In this document: positions 34,076 through 42,686 of the stretch, in pieces | Numbering within the stretch: the stretch's first letter is position 1 | Layout of the letters: each line of letters opens with the position of its first letter | Assembly (NCBI GenBank): GCA_002424645.1 | Contig: DIKU01000045.1 | Location: forward strand, 41,101-100,943 | Source of the DNA: Pelobacter sp. UBA5610 | GTDB lineage: Bacteria; Desulfobacterota; Desulfuromonadia; Desulfuromonadales; Syntrophotaleaceae | Length of the DNA stretch: 59,843 nt | Reading direction: 5' to 3' | The notes under the pieces: model-generated | What the model saw: only the letters and a program-made list of their open reading frames with translations | Told to the model about the DNA's origin: nothing | The model's database searches: none | Translations under genes and position numbers: made by a program

Positions 34076-35023
34076 TCAGTCCCCCAGGTGCGCACCGGCC
34101 GACAGGCTGGTGCCTCGTAAGAATTCACCTGCCGGCAGTTTTTTCTTGCCGGCTAATTGCAGCTCACGCACGCGCAGCACGCCTTGTCCGCAGGCGATGC
34201 AGACACCCTCAGCGTCGGCCGACAGAACGGTGCCCGGTTCCGCCGCCATGCCTTCTTCCGCCAAGGTTTGTCCAATCTTGAGCATCTGACCGTCCCATAG
34301 GGTAAACGCGCCAGGCCAGGGGCTTAATCCCCGCACCAGATTGTGAATAACCGTGGCGGAACAGTGCCAGTTTATACGGCCATCCTCTTTTTTCATCATG
34401 GGGGCGTAGCTGCTCAGGGCATCCTCTTGAGGTTCCGGCCTCAGGGTGCCGTCACACAGCCGTCTCAGGGTTTCCTCCATGGCTTCCCGACCGAGCAGCG
34501 ACAGGCGATCGTGCAAGTGGCCGGCGGTTTCCTCGTCGCCGATTTCCGTGGCCCGCTTTATAAGCATGTCGCCGGTATCGAGTCCGACGTCCATGAGCAT
34601 GGTGGTCACGCCTGTAACCTGCTCGCCGTCCACGACCGCCTTATTGATAGGAGCGGCGCCACGGTAGCGCGGCAGCAGAGAAGCATGCACATTGATGCAG
34701 CCGTAGCGGGGGATGTCAAGTACGCTCTTGGGGAGTATCTGGCCATAAGCAACCACCACGATGAGGTCGGGTTGAAGCTTTTGCAGCTGCTCTACCGCTA
34801 GCGGATCACGTAATTTTTCCGGTTGAAAAACGGGAATATTGTGCTTGAGGGCGAGCTCCTTGACCGGCGGTGGTGCCAGTTGCTTGCCCCGCCCTCGCGG
34901 TCGGTCCGGTTGAGTGAAGACGCCGCAAAGATTAACGCCGGCTTCGATCAGGCCCTGAAATGTGGGCAGAGCAAATTCCGGCGTCCCCATGAAAACGGTA
35001 CGTATAGTGGAGGGATCGATCAC
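34076..35023 (-). CDS. fmt: Methionyl-tRNA formyltransferase
   Basis: A 315-residue enzyme that formylates initiator Met-tRNA. RTVFMGTPEFALPTFQGL at the start, then GCINVHASLLPRYRGAAPIN with the catalytic Asn-His-Ser/Ala loop, and MLMDVGLDTGDML. A C-terminal OB-like domain follows. The start overlaps the def stop, the standard def-fmt arrangement. Confidence 0.93.
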   Translation of the reverse strand: MIDPSTIRTVFMGTPEFALPTFQGLIEAGVNLCGVFTQPDRPRGRGKQLAPPPVKELALKHNIPVFQPEKLRDPLAVEQLQKLQPDLIVVVAYGQILPKSVLDIPRYGCINVHASLLPRYRGAAPINKAVVDGEQVTGVTTMLMDVGLDTGDMLIKRATEIGDEETAGHLHDRLSLLGREAMEETLRRLCDGTLRPEPQEDALSSYAPMMKKEDGRINWHCSATVIHNLVRGLSPWPGAFTLWDGQMLKIGQTLAEEGMAAEPGTVLSADAEGVCIACGQGVLRVRELQLAGKKKLPAGEFLRGTSLSAGAHLGD

Positions 35024-35535
35024 AACTCCTGCTCCTGTTGCTTCTGGATTTTTTGATACTTTTTGCGGAACATGCCTTTTTTCAGAGGGGAAAGGTGGTC
35101 CACAAACAGGATGCCGGACAAATGGTCGATCTCATGCTGGAAGGCAATGGCCAGGAGTCCGGTAGCTTCACGCTCAACCTGTTGTCCTTCCAGATTGAGA
35201 TAGCGTACCGTGACCTTGGCGCTACGCGCAATGCTGGTGTAGTATCCGGGAACCGACAGACATCCTTCCTCTTCGAAGCTTTCGCCTTCACGTGCAATGA
35301 TTTCCGGATTGACAGCGATGATCAGTTCCGAGGCGTCCTTGGGTGCGCAATCAAGAACGATCAGGTTTTTGCTCACCCCCACCTGAGGCGCTGCCAAACC
35401 TACCCCCGGAGCGGCATACATGGTTTCTGCCATGTCGGTCGCCAGGGTCCTGATCTCTTCGGTGATGGAGGTAACCGGTTCGGCCTGTTTGTTCAGTACC
35501 GGATCGGGATAATGTCTTATTGGTAAAATAGCCAT
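35020..35535 (-). CDS. def: Peptide deformylase
   Basis: A 171-residue metalloenzyme that removes N-formyl groups. All three motifs are present: GVGLAAPQVG, EGCLSVPGYY and QHEIDHLSGILF, with the metal ligands Cys, His and His. It is coupled to fmt downstream. Confidence 0.94.
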   Translation of the reverse strand: MAILPIRHYPDPVLNKQAEPVTSITEEIRTLATDMAETMYAAPGVGLAAPQVGVSKNLIVLDCAPKDASELIIAVNPEIIAREGESFEEEGCLSVPGYYTSIARSAKVTVRYLNLEGQQVEREATGLLAIAFQHEIDHLSGILFVDHLSPLKKGMFRKKYQKIQKQQEQEL

Positions 35536-35615
35536 GATGTCAACCTGTTACAAAAAAACATGAGTAAAGAAAAGTTCTTGTGATCTTTCATGATAATGGG
35601 AGGTTACGCGCAAAG

Positions 35616-36512
35616 TCAACTGTCATGGCTGCTAAGCCCTGCTGCCTTGAAAGCCTTCTGCATTGCCAGCGCCATGCTGGCGGGACTCTCTGCTATCTGC
35701 ACGCCACTGTCACGCAAGGCTGCGATCTTATCCGCGGCCCGTCCGGAACCGCCCGAGATAATAGCCCCCGCATGGCCCATGCGTTTGCCGGGCGGTGCAG
35801 TCATCCCTGCTATGTAAGCGGCGACAGGTTTACGGAGGTGTTGGCGAATCCATGCGGCGGCCTGTTCTTCCGCGGTGCCGCCGATTTCTCCGATAAGGAA
35901 TACGCCCTTGGTATCCGGGTCATCGTTGAACAAGCTCAGAACATCGATAAAGGAGGTTCCGATAATGGGATCGCCGCCGATGCCGACACAGGTCGATTGC
36001 CCTAAGCCGGCATCAGAGAGTTGTTTTACCGCCTCATAGGTCAGAGTGCCGCTGCGGGATACCACGCCGATCGAGCCTGGTTGGTGAATGTCACCCGGCA
36101 TGATGCCGACCTTGCATTGGCCTGGAGTAATCAGGCCGGGGCAATTGGGGCCGATCAGGCGCATAGAACTGTTCGCCAGAGCCCGGTTAACCAGCACCAT
36201 GTCGCGAACCGGCACGCCTTCAGTGATGCATACAGCCAAGCGAATCCCGGCCTCGCTGGCCTCCAGGATCGCCTCGGCGGCACCAGGCGGTGGCACAAAA
36301 ATCATCGAAACATCGGCATGGCAGGTTTCGACCGCTTCGGCGACCGTGTCGAATACCGGTATGCCGTCAAGGTGCGTGCCACCCTTGCCGGGGGTCACGC
36401 CGGCGACTATCTGGCTACCGTAATCACGGCAGAGCAGACCGTGTCGACGTCCCGAGCTGCCGGTCAATCCTTGCACCACGATTCGCGAATGGCGGTCAAT
36501 CAGAATAGCCAT
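35616..36512 (-). CDS. sucD: Succinate-CoA ligase alpha subunit
   Basis: A 298-residue protein. VVQGLTGSSGRRHGLLCRDY is the CoA-binding start. GVVSRSGTLTYEAVKQLSDA and the region GKRMGHAGAIISGGSGRA with the phosphorylated histidine follow. It forms the ligase with SucC encoded 14 bases upstream on the minus strand. It makes ATP or GTP from succinyl-CoA, or runs in reverse in biosynthesis. Confidence 0.92.
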   Translation of the reverse strand: MAILIDRHSRIVVQGLTGSSGRRHGLLCRDYGSQIVAGVTPGKGGTHLDGIPVFDTVAEAVETCHADVSMIFVPPPGAAEAILEASEAGIRLAVCITEGVPVRDMVLVNRALANSSMRLIGPNCPGLITPGQCKVGIMPGDIHQPGSIGVVSRSGTLTYEAVKQLSDAGLGQSTCVGIGGDPIIGTSFIDVLSLFNDDPDTKGVFLIGEIGGTAEEQAAAWIRQHLRKPVAAYIAGMTAPPGKRMGHAGAIISGGSGRAADKIAALRDSGVQIAESPASMALAMQKAFKAAGLSSHDS

Positions 36513-36526
36513 ATTATTTTTATCCT

Positions 36527-37696
36527 TTAAGTGCTTGGCGCAAGTAGCTTCACAATGGCATTGGCCGCTGAGGCCAGTCCATCCTGCCAGACAATGTTCA
36601 GATCCGTTTGTTCTTCCAGTATGCGTCGTCCTTCATCCCGTCGTGCCCCGGCCATACGCACCACGATGGGTATGTGGCTGCCGGTTGCTGCGGCTGCAGC
36701 AATGAGGCTTTCAGCAATAAGATCGCAGCGCATAATGCCGCCAAAGATATTCACCAGAATTCCGTCTACAGAGGGGTCTTCCAGCAAAATCCGGAAGGCT
36801 TCCCTTACCTTGTCCTGGTCCGCGCCCCCCCCTACATCCAGGAAATTGGCCGGTTGTCCGCCGCACTCCGTGAGCATATCGAGAGTGGCCATCGCCAGGC
36901 CGGCACCATTGACCAGGCAGCCGATACGGCCATCCATTTTTATGTAGGCAATATCTGACCGTGCTGCTCGAACTTCAAGGGGATCGTATTGGCTGTCATC
37001 TTTTAGCCCGGCGAGATCGTGCTGACGAAACAGGGCACTGTCGTCTATGGAAACCTTGGCGTCCATGGCCATCAAGCGGTTATCCGCCGTAACTACGAGT
37101 GGATTAATCTCCAACAGGGACGCATCTTTTTCCAGAAAACAGCGGTAAAGAGCCAAAATCAGGCTAACGGTCGCATCGCCAAGGTCGCCTTCGAGGTTGA
37201 AAAATCGGGCGATCCCTCGGGCATGAAAAGCGCGCAGGCCGACAAGGGGGTCAATGGTCAGGCGTCGCACGCGCTCTGGCGTCAGACGAGCGGTCTGCTC
37301 TATGTCCATCCCTCCTTCGGCGGAGGCGATAAGGCAGTAACGCCCTGCGCTGCGGTCGAGGGTCAGCGATAGATAAAGTTCCCGGGCTACAGGGACAAGT
37401 TCTTCCACCAAAAGGCTGGTCACCGGTAAGCCAGCCTCATCGGTCTGCACCGTTACCAGCCTTCGATGCAGCAACCGATCGGCAATCTGGCGCGCTTGTT
37501 CGACGCTTTCGACGCGCGCCACGCCACCGGCCTTGCCACGACCGCCAGCATAAACCTGAGCCTTGAGTACGCACGCACCGCTGAAGGTTTCAGCGGCCTG
37601 ACCGGCTTCATCGACCGACCGGACGAGCTGTCCGCGCGGTATGACAACGCCGTATTGGGCTAAAAGGGCTTTGGCCTGATATTCGTGAAGCTTCAT
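36527..37696 (-). CDS. sucC: Succinate-CoA ligase beta subunit
   Basis: A 389-residue ATP-grasp protein, the normal length. MKLHEYQAKALLAQYGVVIP at the start, ACVLKAQVYAGGRGKAGGVA (ATP-grasp), LLEINPLVVTADNRLMAMD and GILVNIFGGIMRCDLIAE are classic SucC motifs. Confidence 0.93.
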   Translation of the reverse strand: MKLHEYQAKALLAQYGVVIPRGQLVRSVDEAGQAAETFSGACVLKAQVYAGGRGKAGGVARVESVEQARQIADRLLHRRLVTVQTDEAGLPVTSLLVEELVPVARELYLSLTLDRSAGRYCLIASAEGGMDIEQTARLTPERVRRLTIDPLVGLRAFHARGIARFFNLEGDLGDATVSLILALYRCFLEKDASLLEINPLVVTADNRLMAMDAKVSIDDSALFRQHDLAGLKDDSQYDPLEVRAARSDIAYIKMDGRIGCLVNGAGLAMATLDMLTECGGQPANFLDVGGGADQDKVREAFRILLEDPSVDGILVNIFGGIMRCDLIAESLIAAAAATGSHIPIVVRMAGARRDEGRRILEEQTDLNIVWQDGLASAANAIVKLLAPST

Positions 37697-37773
37697 TGGC
37701 AGCTGATCCCTGTTTTGTTAAACGTTGTGGTACGGTTGTTTGCCGACCGGCGCGCCTAATCAATCGCAGGCGG

Positions 37774-38421
37774 TCATTGTTGGGATTTTTTCCAGTCGGA
37801 CAAAAAGCGCTCAATACCGACATCCGTCAAGGGATGTTTGGTCAATTGCATGATGACACTGTAAGGGATGGTGCAGATGTGAGCGCCTGACAGGCCGGCT
37901 TTGAGCACATGTAGGGGGCTGCGTACCGATGCCACGATAATTTCCGTATCGAAGCCATAATTCTCAAAAATGGTCAGGATCTCATCGACGCCTTGCATGC
38001 CGTCGTGGCCGACGTCATCCAGGCGTCCGACGAAGGGCGATACGTAGGCGGCACCGGCTTTGGCGGCCAGCAGTGCCTGCAACGGGGAGAAGATCAGGGT
38101 CATATTGACCCGTACGCCCTCTTTGGCTAAAACGCGTGTCGCCTTGAGGCCTTCGCCGGTCATCGGGACTTTGATGACGATATTGGTGGGATGGTATTGG
38201 AGCAGTTCGCGTGCCTCCGCAACCATGCCTTCCGCATCGGTCGCCACAACTTCAGCAGAAATCGGGCCATCGACCAGGGCAACGATATCTTTTAATACCT
38301 CGTCAAATTTTCGGCCGGATTTGGCTACCAGAGAGGGGTTGGTCGTAACGCCATCCACCAGCCCCATTTCATGCGCCGCTCTGATTTCGTCTATGTCGGC
38401 CGTATCGATAAAAAATTTCAT
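37774..38421 (-). CDS. fsa: Fructose-6-phosphate aldolase/transaldolase-like
   Basis: A 215-residue small transaldolase (MKFFIDTADIDEIRAAHEMG, GVTTNPSLVAKSG, NIVIKVPMTGEGLKAT with the Schiff-base lysine, GAAYVSPFVGRLDDVGHDG). Enzymes of this size are either fructose-6-phosphate aldolase or a short transaldolase, and sequence alone does not decide. ATG 38421 is used because GGAGA precedes it and the protein then begins at the usual first strand. Confidence 0.87.
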   Translation of the reverse strand: MKFFIDTADIDEIRAAHEMGLVDGVTTNPSLVAKSGRKFDEVLKDIVALVDGPISAEVVATDAEGMVAEARELLQYHPTNIVIKVPMTGEGLKATRVLAKEGVRVNMTLIFSPLQALLAAKAGAAYVSPFVGRLDDVGHDGMQGVDEILTIFENYGFDTEIIVASVRSPLHVLKAGLSGAHICTIPYSVIMQLTKHPLTDVGIERFLSDWKKSQQ

Positions 38422-38489
38422 GCGAATCTCCTTCCCCTGCCAGCGGTGAAAAGTATAGACAATCAAAAATAAGTGTATGGATGTATGGC

Positions 38490-38750
38490 CTATGAGCTGT
38501 TTTTGGGATTACCGAAACTCTTCAGACATTCTTCGGAGCAGAAATAGTAAGTCTTTCCTTTTATAACTTTTTTCAAGGCAAGGCTGCGGGGCACGAATGT
38601 GCCGCACTGCGGGTCGCGAACCATGGCTTCTCCCTCAGGGCTTTTTTCCGGGGGCGCTTGGCGGACGCTGCCCTTAAGTAAACCCGAAATTGCTGTAACG
38701 ATGTAATAACATAGCAGGAAAAGAAAAGACAGCCACAGAAAACGAATCAT
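38490..38750 (-). CDS. Small membrane-anchored protein with TRASH/YHS-like metal site
   Basis: An 86-residue protein with an N-terminal transmembrane helix (residues 3-22) and a short domain DPQCGTFVPRSLALKKV...YYFCSEECLKSF. This is the cysteine pattern of YHS/TRASH metal-binding domains and PP0621-like proteins. Its role is unknown. It starts just after folK, in the same direction. Confidence 0.68.
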   Translation of the reverse strand: MIRFLWLSFLFLLCYYIVTAISGLLKGSVRQAPPEKSPEGEAMVRDPQCGTFVPRSLALKKVIKGKTYYFCSEECLKSFGNPKNSS

Positions 38751-38757
38751 TTTTAAC

Positions 38758-39273
38758 TCACCAATTGTCGGGCAGGCGGCGAATGCCCGCTGTAGAGGGC
38801 AGTTGGGCGAATATTTCCTGCATCGACTGTTGCAGCAGGGGGTGGATAAAATCAGGAGCGATTTCTGTTAAGGGGGCAAGCACAAAGGCTCGTTCGTGCA
38901 AACGTGGATGAGGTACGATAAGGTCCGGCTCCTGATGCACATGGTCAGCGTAAAACAGCAGATCGATGTCGAGAGTCCTGGCCCCCCAACGGGTTGTTCG
39001 ACATCGGCCGAATTGTTGTTCCACCGCAAGAGCAAATTCCAGCAAGCAAGATGCTCTAAGCAATGTTTGCACCTCAAGGACAGCGTTAAGATATGGTGGC
39101 TGATTTTCAGGTCCGCCGACCGCTTCGGTCTCGTAAATAGAGGAAGCGCGAAGGATGCGAAGCTTCTGGTGGGAATGCAATGCATGTCGTGCACCCTTGA
39201 GATGCGCCATGCGGTCGCCAAGATTGGATCCCAGCCCAAGAAATGCTGTAACCGGTTTGTGTTTGCCATTCAT
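38758..39273 (-). CDS. folK: 2-amino-4-hydroxy-6-hydroxymethyldihydropteridine pyrophosphokinase
   Basis: A 171-residue HPPK of folate synthesis: TAFLGLGSNLGDRMAHLKGA, SSIYETEAVGGPENQPPYLN, FGRCRTTRWGARTLDIDLLF and VPHPRLHERAFVLAPL are the substrate-binding motifs. I begin at ATG 39273, which places the family start correctly. An in-frame ATG at 39297 would add eight residues. Confidence 0.9.
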   Translation of the reverse strand: MNGKHKPVTAFLGLGSNLGDRMAHLKGARHALHSHQKLRILRASSIYETEAVGGPENQPPYLNAVLEVQTLLRASCLLEFALAVEQQFGRCRTTRWGARTLDIDLLFYADHVHQEPDLIVPHPRLHERAFVLAPLTEIAPDFIHPLLQQSMQEIFAQLPSTAGIRRLPDNW

Positions 39274-39349
39274 AGGAAAGTATTTAAGCACAGGCATTCA
39301 AGGCGAGTCAATCTAACGGCTTCGTCTGGCGATATCTGCCCCAATAAAA

Positions 39350-39383
39350 AAACGGCCGGGATTTCTCCCGACCGTTATTTTTA
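39350..39383 (-). terminator. Terminator downstream of alcohol dehydrogenase 1
   Basis: AACGGCCGGG pairs with CCCGACCGTT (one mismatch) around ATTTCT. On the minus strand the stem is followed by seven T, an intrinsic terminator for the gene at 39447-40619. On the plus strand it is followed by ATTTTT. Confidence 0.65.
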
Positions 39384-39395
39384 TACTTTGCACGT

Positions 39396-39433
39396 CGATT
39401 TACAGGATGGGGATATCCGCATCCTGTAAATCG
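39396..39433 (-). repeat. Long near-perfect palindrome after alcohol dehydrogenase 1
   Basis: CGATTTACAGGATG (39396-39409) pairs perfectly with CATCCTGTAAATCG (39420-39433), and the ten-base centre contains GGATATCC. It lies between the adh stop codon and the terminator and has no U-run, so it is either an mRNA-stabilising hairpin or a DNA-binding site. Confidence 0.6.
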
Positions 39434-39446
39434 AAACGGGCAGTTA

Positions 39447-40619
39447 TTACATGGCTGCTTTGTAGATGCCGATAACCTGGTCCAGCGTAGCCGAACGGGG
39501 GTTGGTCAGCATGCAGGCGTCTTTCTGAGCATTGCCAGCCATAACGGCGAGGTCTTCTTCTTTAACATTCAGCTCGGTCAGGCCGGCCGGGATGCCAATG
39601 GAAGCGGACAGTTCGCGGATGGCTTCGATACCGGCAGCGGCAGCTTCGGTAACGCTCATGCCGTCGGTATTAACGCCCATGAAATCGGCGATGTCAGCGA
39701 AACGATCCGGGCAAGCGATCAGGTTGTAGTCGCAAACGGCCGGCAGCAGGATGGCGTTGCAAACACCGTGGGGCAGGTTGTAGAAGCCGCCCAGCTGGTG
39801 AGCCATGGCGTGAACGTAGCCCAGGGAGGCGTTGTTGAATGCCATACCAGCGAGGTACTGCGCGTAGCACATGGCGTCGCGAGCTTCGATGTTGGCGCCC
39901 ATGGCAACGGCAGGACGCAGCCACTGAGCGATCAGGCGCATGGCTTTTTCAGCGCAAGCGTCGGTGATCGGAGTAGCGATGGTGGAAACATAAGCTTCAA
40001 CGGCGTGGGTCAGAGCGTCCATACCGGTAGCTGCGGTCAGTGCGGGGGGCTTGCCGAGCATCAGGATGGGATCGTCAACGGCGATCAGCGGAGTGCAGCG
40101 CCAGTCAACGATAGCCATCTTAACATGGGTCTCGGAGTTGGTGATGATGCAGAAACGGGTCATTTCGGAAGCGGTGCCCGCGGTGGTATTGATGGCAACC
40201 AGGGGAGTCATGGGCACGGTGCTCTTGTTGACGCCTTCGTAGTCGCGGATGTTGCCGCCGCCGGCGGTAACCAGGCCAATGCCTTTAGCGCAGTCATGGG
40301 AAGATCCGCCACCCAAGGATACGATGAAGTCACAGCCTTCAGTTTCGTAGACTTTTACGCCATCATGAACGTTGGTGTCAGTCGGGTTAGGTTCAGCACC
40401 GGGGTAGATGACAACTTCAACGCCAGCATCTTTAACGTAGCCAGCGATTTTGTCAGCAACACCCATTTTCATCAGACCGGCATCGGTAACGAGAAGAGCT
40501 TTCTTAGCACCGAGTTCTTTGGCCTTAGGACCAACTTCTTTGGCGCAACCAGGACCCATCAGGGTAACGCTGGGAATGAAAAAGCCGTACGTGGTTTCTG
40601 CGAGGTTGACAATTGGCAT
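39447..40619 (-). CDS. Iron-containing alcohol dehydrogenase 1
   Basis: A 390-residue group III alcohol dehydrogenase. The NAD-binding GGGSSHDCAKGIGL is followed by the iron ligands in GMDALTHAVEAYVS (Asp and His) and in VHAMAHQLGGFYNLPHGVCN (two His). It oxidises primary alcohols or reduces aldehydes. The start MPIVNLAETTYGFFIP at 40619 has AGGAGG a few bases upstream. The protein is a close paralogue of the one at 44718 with equal length. Single-gene unit with its own terminator. Confidence 0.93.
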   Translation of the reverse strand: MPIVNLAETTYGFFIPSVTLMGPGCAKEVGPKAKELGAKKALLVTDAGLMKMGVADKIAGYVKDAGVEVVIYPGAEPNPTDTNVHDGVKVYETEGCDFIVSLGGGSSHDCAKGIGLVTAGGGNIRDYEGVNKSTVPMTPLVAINTTAGTASEMTRFCIITNSETHVKMAIVDWRCTPLIAVDDPILMLGKPPALTAATGMDALTHAVEAYVSTIATPITDACAEKAMRLIAQWLRPAVAMGANIEARDAMCYAQYLAGMAFNNASLGYVHAMAHQLGGFYNLPHGVCNAILLPAVCDYNLIACPDRFADIADFMGVNTDGMSVTEAAAAGIEAIRELSASIGIPAGLTELNVKEEDLAVMAGNAQKDACMLTNPRSATLDQVIGIYKAAM

Positions 40620-41383
40620 GATTAATCCTCCTAGATTGAGCGTTGATGGAAATCCCACACAACTAAAACAATGCGGAAAATATTTACTACAATGAAAAAT
40701 ACAAATCAAACCATTTTTTTAAAATGCCGTTTCCGTATACTTGAACTTTTGGATTGCCTAGAAAAAGAAGTTATAGTCTATGTGTATACAAAAAAAGCGT
40801 ATACTTATAAAAAGAACCAAAAATCAATAAAGTGCAGAATTCAAAACTTAAACATATGTTGTTTGGAAGGATCGCATATGAATGCTGGTGAGATAATAGA
40901 AAAATGGTTGTTTTGGAAGCATTGTCAGCCAGGATGGGTTTCTTTGAACGATCAATGTGTCGGAAAAGTTAACTCTTTGTCAATCGTTGGATTTGAGTCA
41001 AAACACAATTTTGTTAAGAAAAATTAAAATTATAAAGAATGTCAAAAAGTGTGCTTCTGAAATAAAAAGCCTGCTGCAAAACTACTTGCATGGCCAAGAG
41101 TGTAATGTAAGGGGCTGTAATCTCAACCGCTTTGGCCCATTTGGAGGCTTTCCATGATGAAACGTATACAAAAAAACAGAACGACGTTGGAAATTATGTG
41201 TTTGTTGTAACGAGCGGTGGTCCGAAATGCCGACATCCCTGCTTTTGCGGTAGAGCAGAGTTTCCTCGGGTTCCTCTTTTCCCAGGTTGTTGTGTGTTAG
41301 TTGGTAGTCCCTTGATGGTCAAATATGAAATAGCCGGCTAAAAGGCCGGCTATTTTAATTTTTTGGTTGTTAGAAAGTGAGGT
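40620..41383 (+). other. AT-rich intergenic region between adh1 and the ThiF-family gene
   Basis: About 760 bases, clearly more AT-rich than the neighbours. It should hold the adh1 promoter on the minus strand. GTATAC occurs at 40735, 40784, 40799 and 41164, and two of these are followed by AAAAAAA. A 49-codon frame at 40878 (MNAGEIIEKWLFWKHC...) and an 18-codon frame at 41155 both have fair ribosome sites but no recognisable content. GCCGGCTAAAAGGCCGGC at 41333-41350 forms a hairpin followed by TATTTT. Confidence 0.45.
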
Positions 41384-42202
41384 TCAGCACTCGATTTCGA
41401 CAAACTCCATATCGAGAAGATCAATGGATAAGCAACGTTTGCGCATTGGAGTGCCTTGGTTCAATAAAACCTTGCAAACTTCGGCGACCTCAAGGCTTGC
41501 AACGACTGCGGGTGTAAACGATGGGTTGCCAAGGTGTTTTTCGAGGCCGCTTTCCTGAGAGTTGTGCGTGAAGAACTTTTGCAGGGTTCGCTCCCCGGGA
41601 AACTGTGTCATAAGATAGCCGTACCAACCGGCAATCGCGCCATGCACCAGAGGGATGTTCAATTCCTGGCAGATTTCTGCCATTTCCAATCGTACGGAGA
41701 TGCTGTCGAGGGCGTCTGCTGCAACATGACACCCCTCCAGTATTTTTTTGCCGTTTTCAAGTCCGAAAGCCAGTCCGACGGGTAGCAGTTCTACCGCAGG
41801 ATTGACCCGGTCCACTCTGCGCGCGGCGGCCGCTACCTTCTTTATCCCCAAAAACTCAGGGGTTGCCAGGAGTTGGCGATTCATGTTGTGTTCTTCGAAA
41901 ACATCTGGATCTACGGCAACGATGGTCCCAACTCCCAGTCGCGCCAGCTCCTCGATGATGTAGCCTCCGAGTCCACCGCAGCCGATAACAGCAACCTTGC
42001 TGTTGTACAGTTTGAGTTGGTCGTCAAGGCAGAACATGTTGCGGTTACGTTGGTAGCGTGCAGGGAGTAAACCGTTCTCCAGAGCTACCCCTTCAACTTC
42101 GCGGATGCTGATCTTGTACCGGTTGGCGGCTGATAATTGGTCCGCCCATAGTAACAGGTCGCCCTTTGCCCGCTCTTTGAGCCACGTCAGGAGGTCAGAC
42201 AT
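41384..42202 (-). CDS. ThiF/MoeB/HesA-family adenylyltransferase
   Basis: A 272-residue E1-like protein: NSKVAVIGCGGLGGYIIEEL (nucleotide-binding), GTIVAVDPDVFEEHNMNRQL with the conserved Arg, and GLAFGLENGKKI. The zinc-binding CxxC pairs seen in many MoeB proteins are not evident. It would adenylate the C-terminal glycine of the MoaD-like protein encoded next to it, for dithiolene formation in molybdopterin synthesis. It starts one base after the moaD stop, and the pair follows aor, which suggests service to the tungsten cofactor. Confidence 0.82.
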   Translation of the reverse strand: MSDLLTWLKERAKGDLLLWADQLSAANRYKISIREVEGVALENGLLPARYQRNRNMFCLDDQLKLYNSKVAVIGCGGLGGYIIEELARLGVGTIVAVDPDVFEEHNMNRQLLATPEFLGIKKVAAAARRVDRVNPAVELLPVGLAFGLENGKKILEGCHVAADALDSISVRLEMAEICQELNIPLVHGAIAGWYGYLMTQFPGERTLQKFFTHNSQESGLEKHLGNPSFTPAVVASLEVAEVCKVLLNQGTPMRKRCLSIDLLDMEFVEIEC

Positions 42203-42203
42203 G

Positions 42204-42428
42204 TCAACCTCCGCCTACTTTAGGGAACAGTGAAATCGTTACACCTGTTTGGAGTACATGGTCGGTTGTAACATGGCGTCCGTCGATCATGGCGACGCCG
42301 AGTTCCGGTTCGTTTATTCCCAGTTGGTTCAGCACGTCGATGATCGTGCTGTTCTCGGGAATCTCGCGCTCTTCCATTTTGAATCGATTTTGTCTGAATC
42401 CCGCAAAAAGCTTTATAGAAATATTCAT
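42204..42428 (-). CDS. MoaD/ThiS-like sulfur carrier protein
   Basis: A 74-residue ubiquitin-fold protein (MNISIKLFAGFRQNRFKMEE, GVAMIDGRHVTTDHVL) ending FPKVGGG, the activated C-terminal diglycine. It carries sulfur for molybdopterin synthase. I begin at ATG 42428, where GGAAGGG lies upstream on the minus strand. Longer frames upstream have no family match. Confidence 0.83.
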   Translation of the reverse strand: MNISIKLFAGFRQNRFKMEEREIPENSTIIDVLNQLGINEPELGVAMIDGRHVTTDHVLQTGVTISLFPKVGGG

Positions 42429-42637
42429 TTCATTTTCCCTTCCCTTGCGAAAACAGTTCATTGCATTGGTTTTCAACACGACAAGTACTTGTCCTTCAGC
42501 GTGGTGAGCTGTGCGCAAATATGAACAAGAATCTACCTCTCCGGCTGGGAATATGCAAGTAAAACCCGCCCCTTGGTGTCTTCAGGGATATGGTCGGTGG
42601 GGTTTTTCTGGGCGATGAGTGTTACGCGTATAATGAA

Positions 42638-42665
42638 GCAGGGCACCCGTAAAAGGATGCCCTGC
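42638..42665 (-). terminator. Hairpin between aor and the MoaD-like gene
   Basis: GCAGGGCA (42638-42645) pairs perfectly with TGCCCTGC (42658-42665), with additional CC/GG pairing inside. There is no U-run, so it more likely attenuates or protects the aor message than terminates it fully. The aor to moaD gap is 258 bases. Confidence 0.45.
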
Positions 42666-42686
42666 GGAGTGAGTTGGGGGGGGAAT

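Noticed and set aside
40671..41027. 118-codon plus-strand frame in the adh1 upstream gap
   Set aside because: AT-rich, no domain, and its start overlaps the likely adh1 promoter. Only the inner 49-codon frame has a fair ribosome site, which is too little to call.
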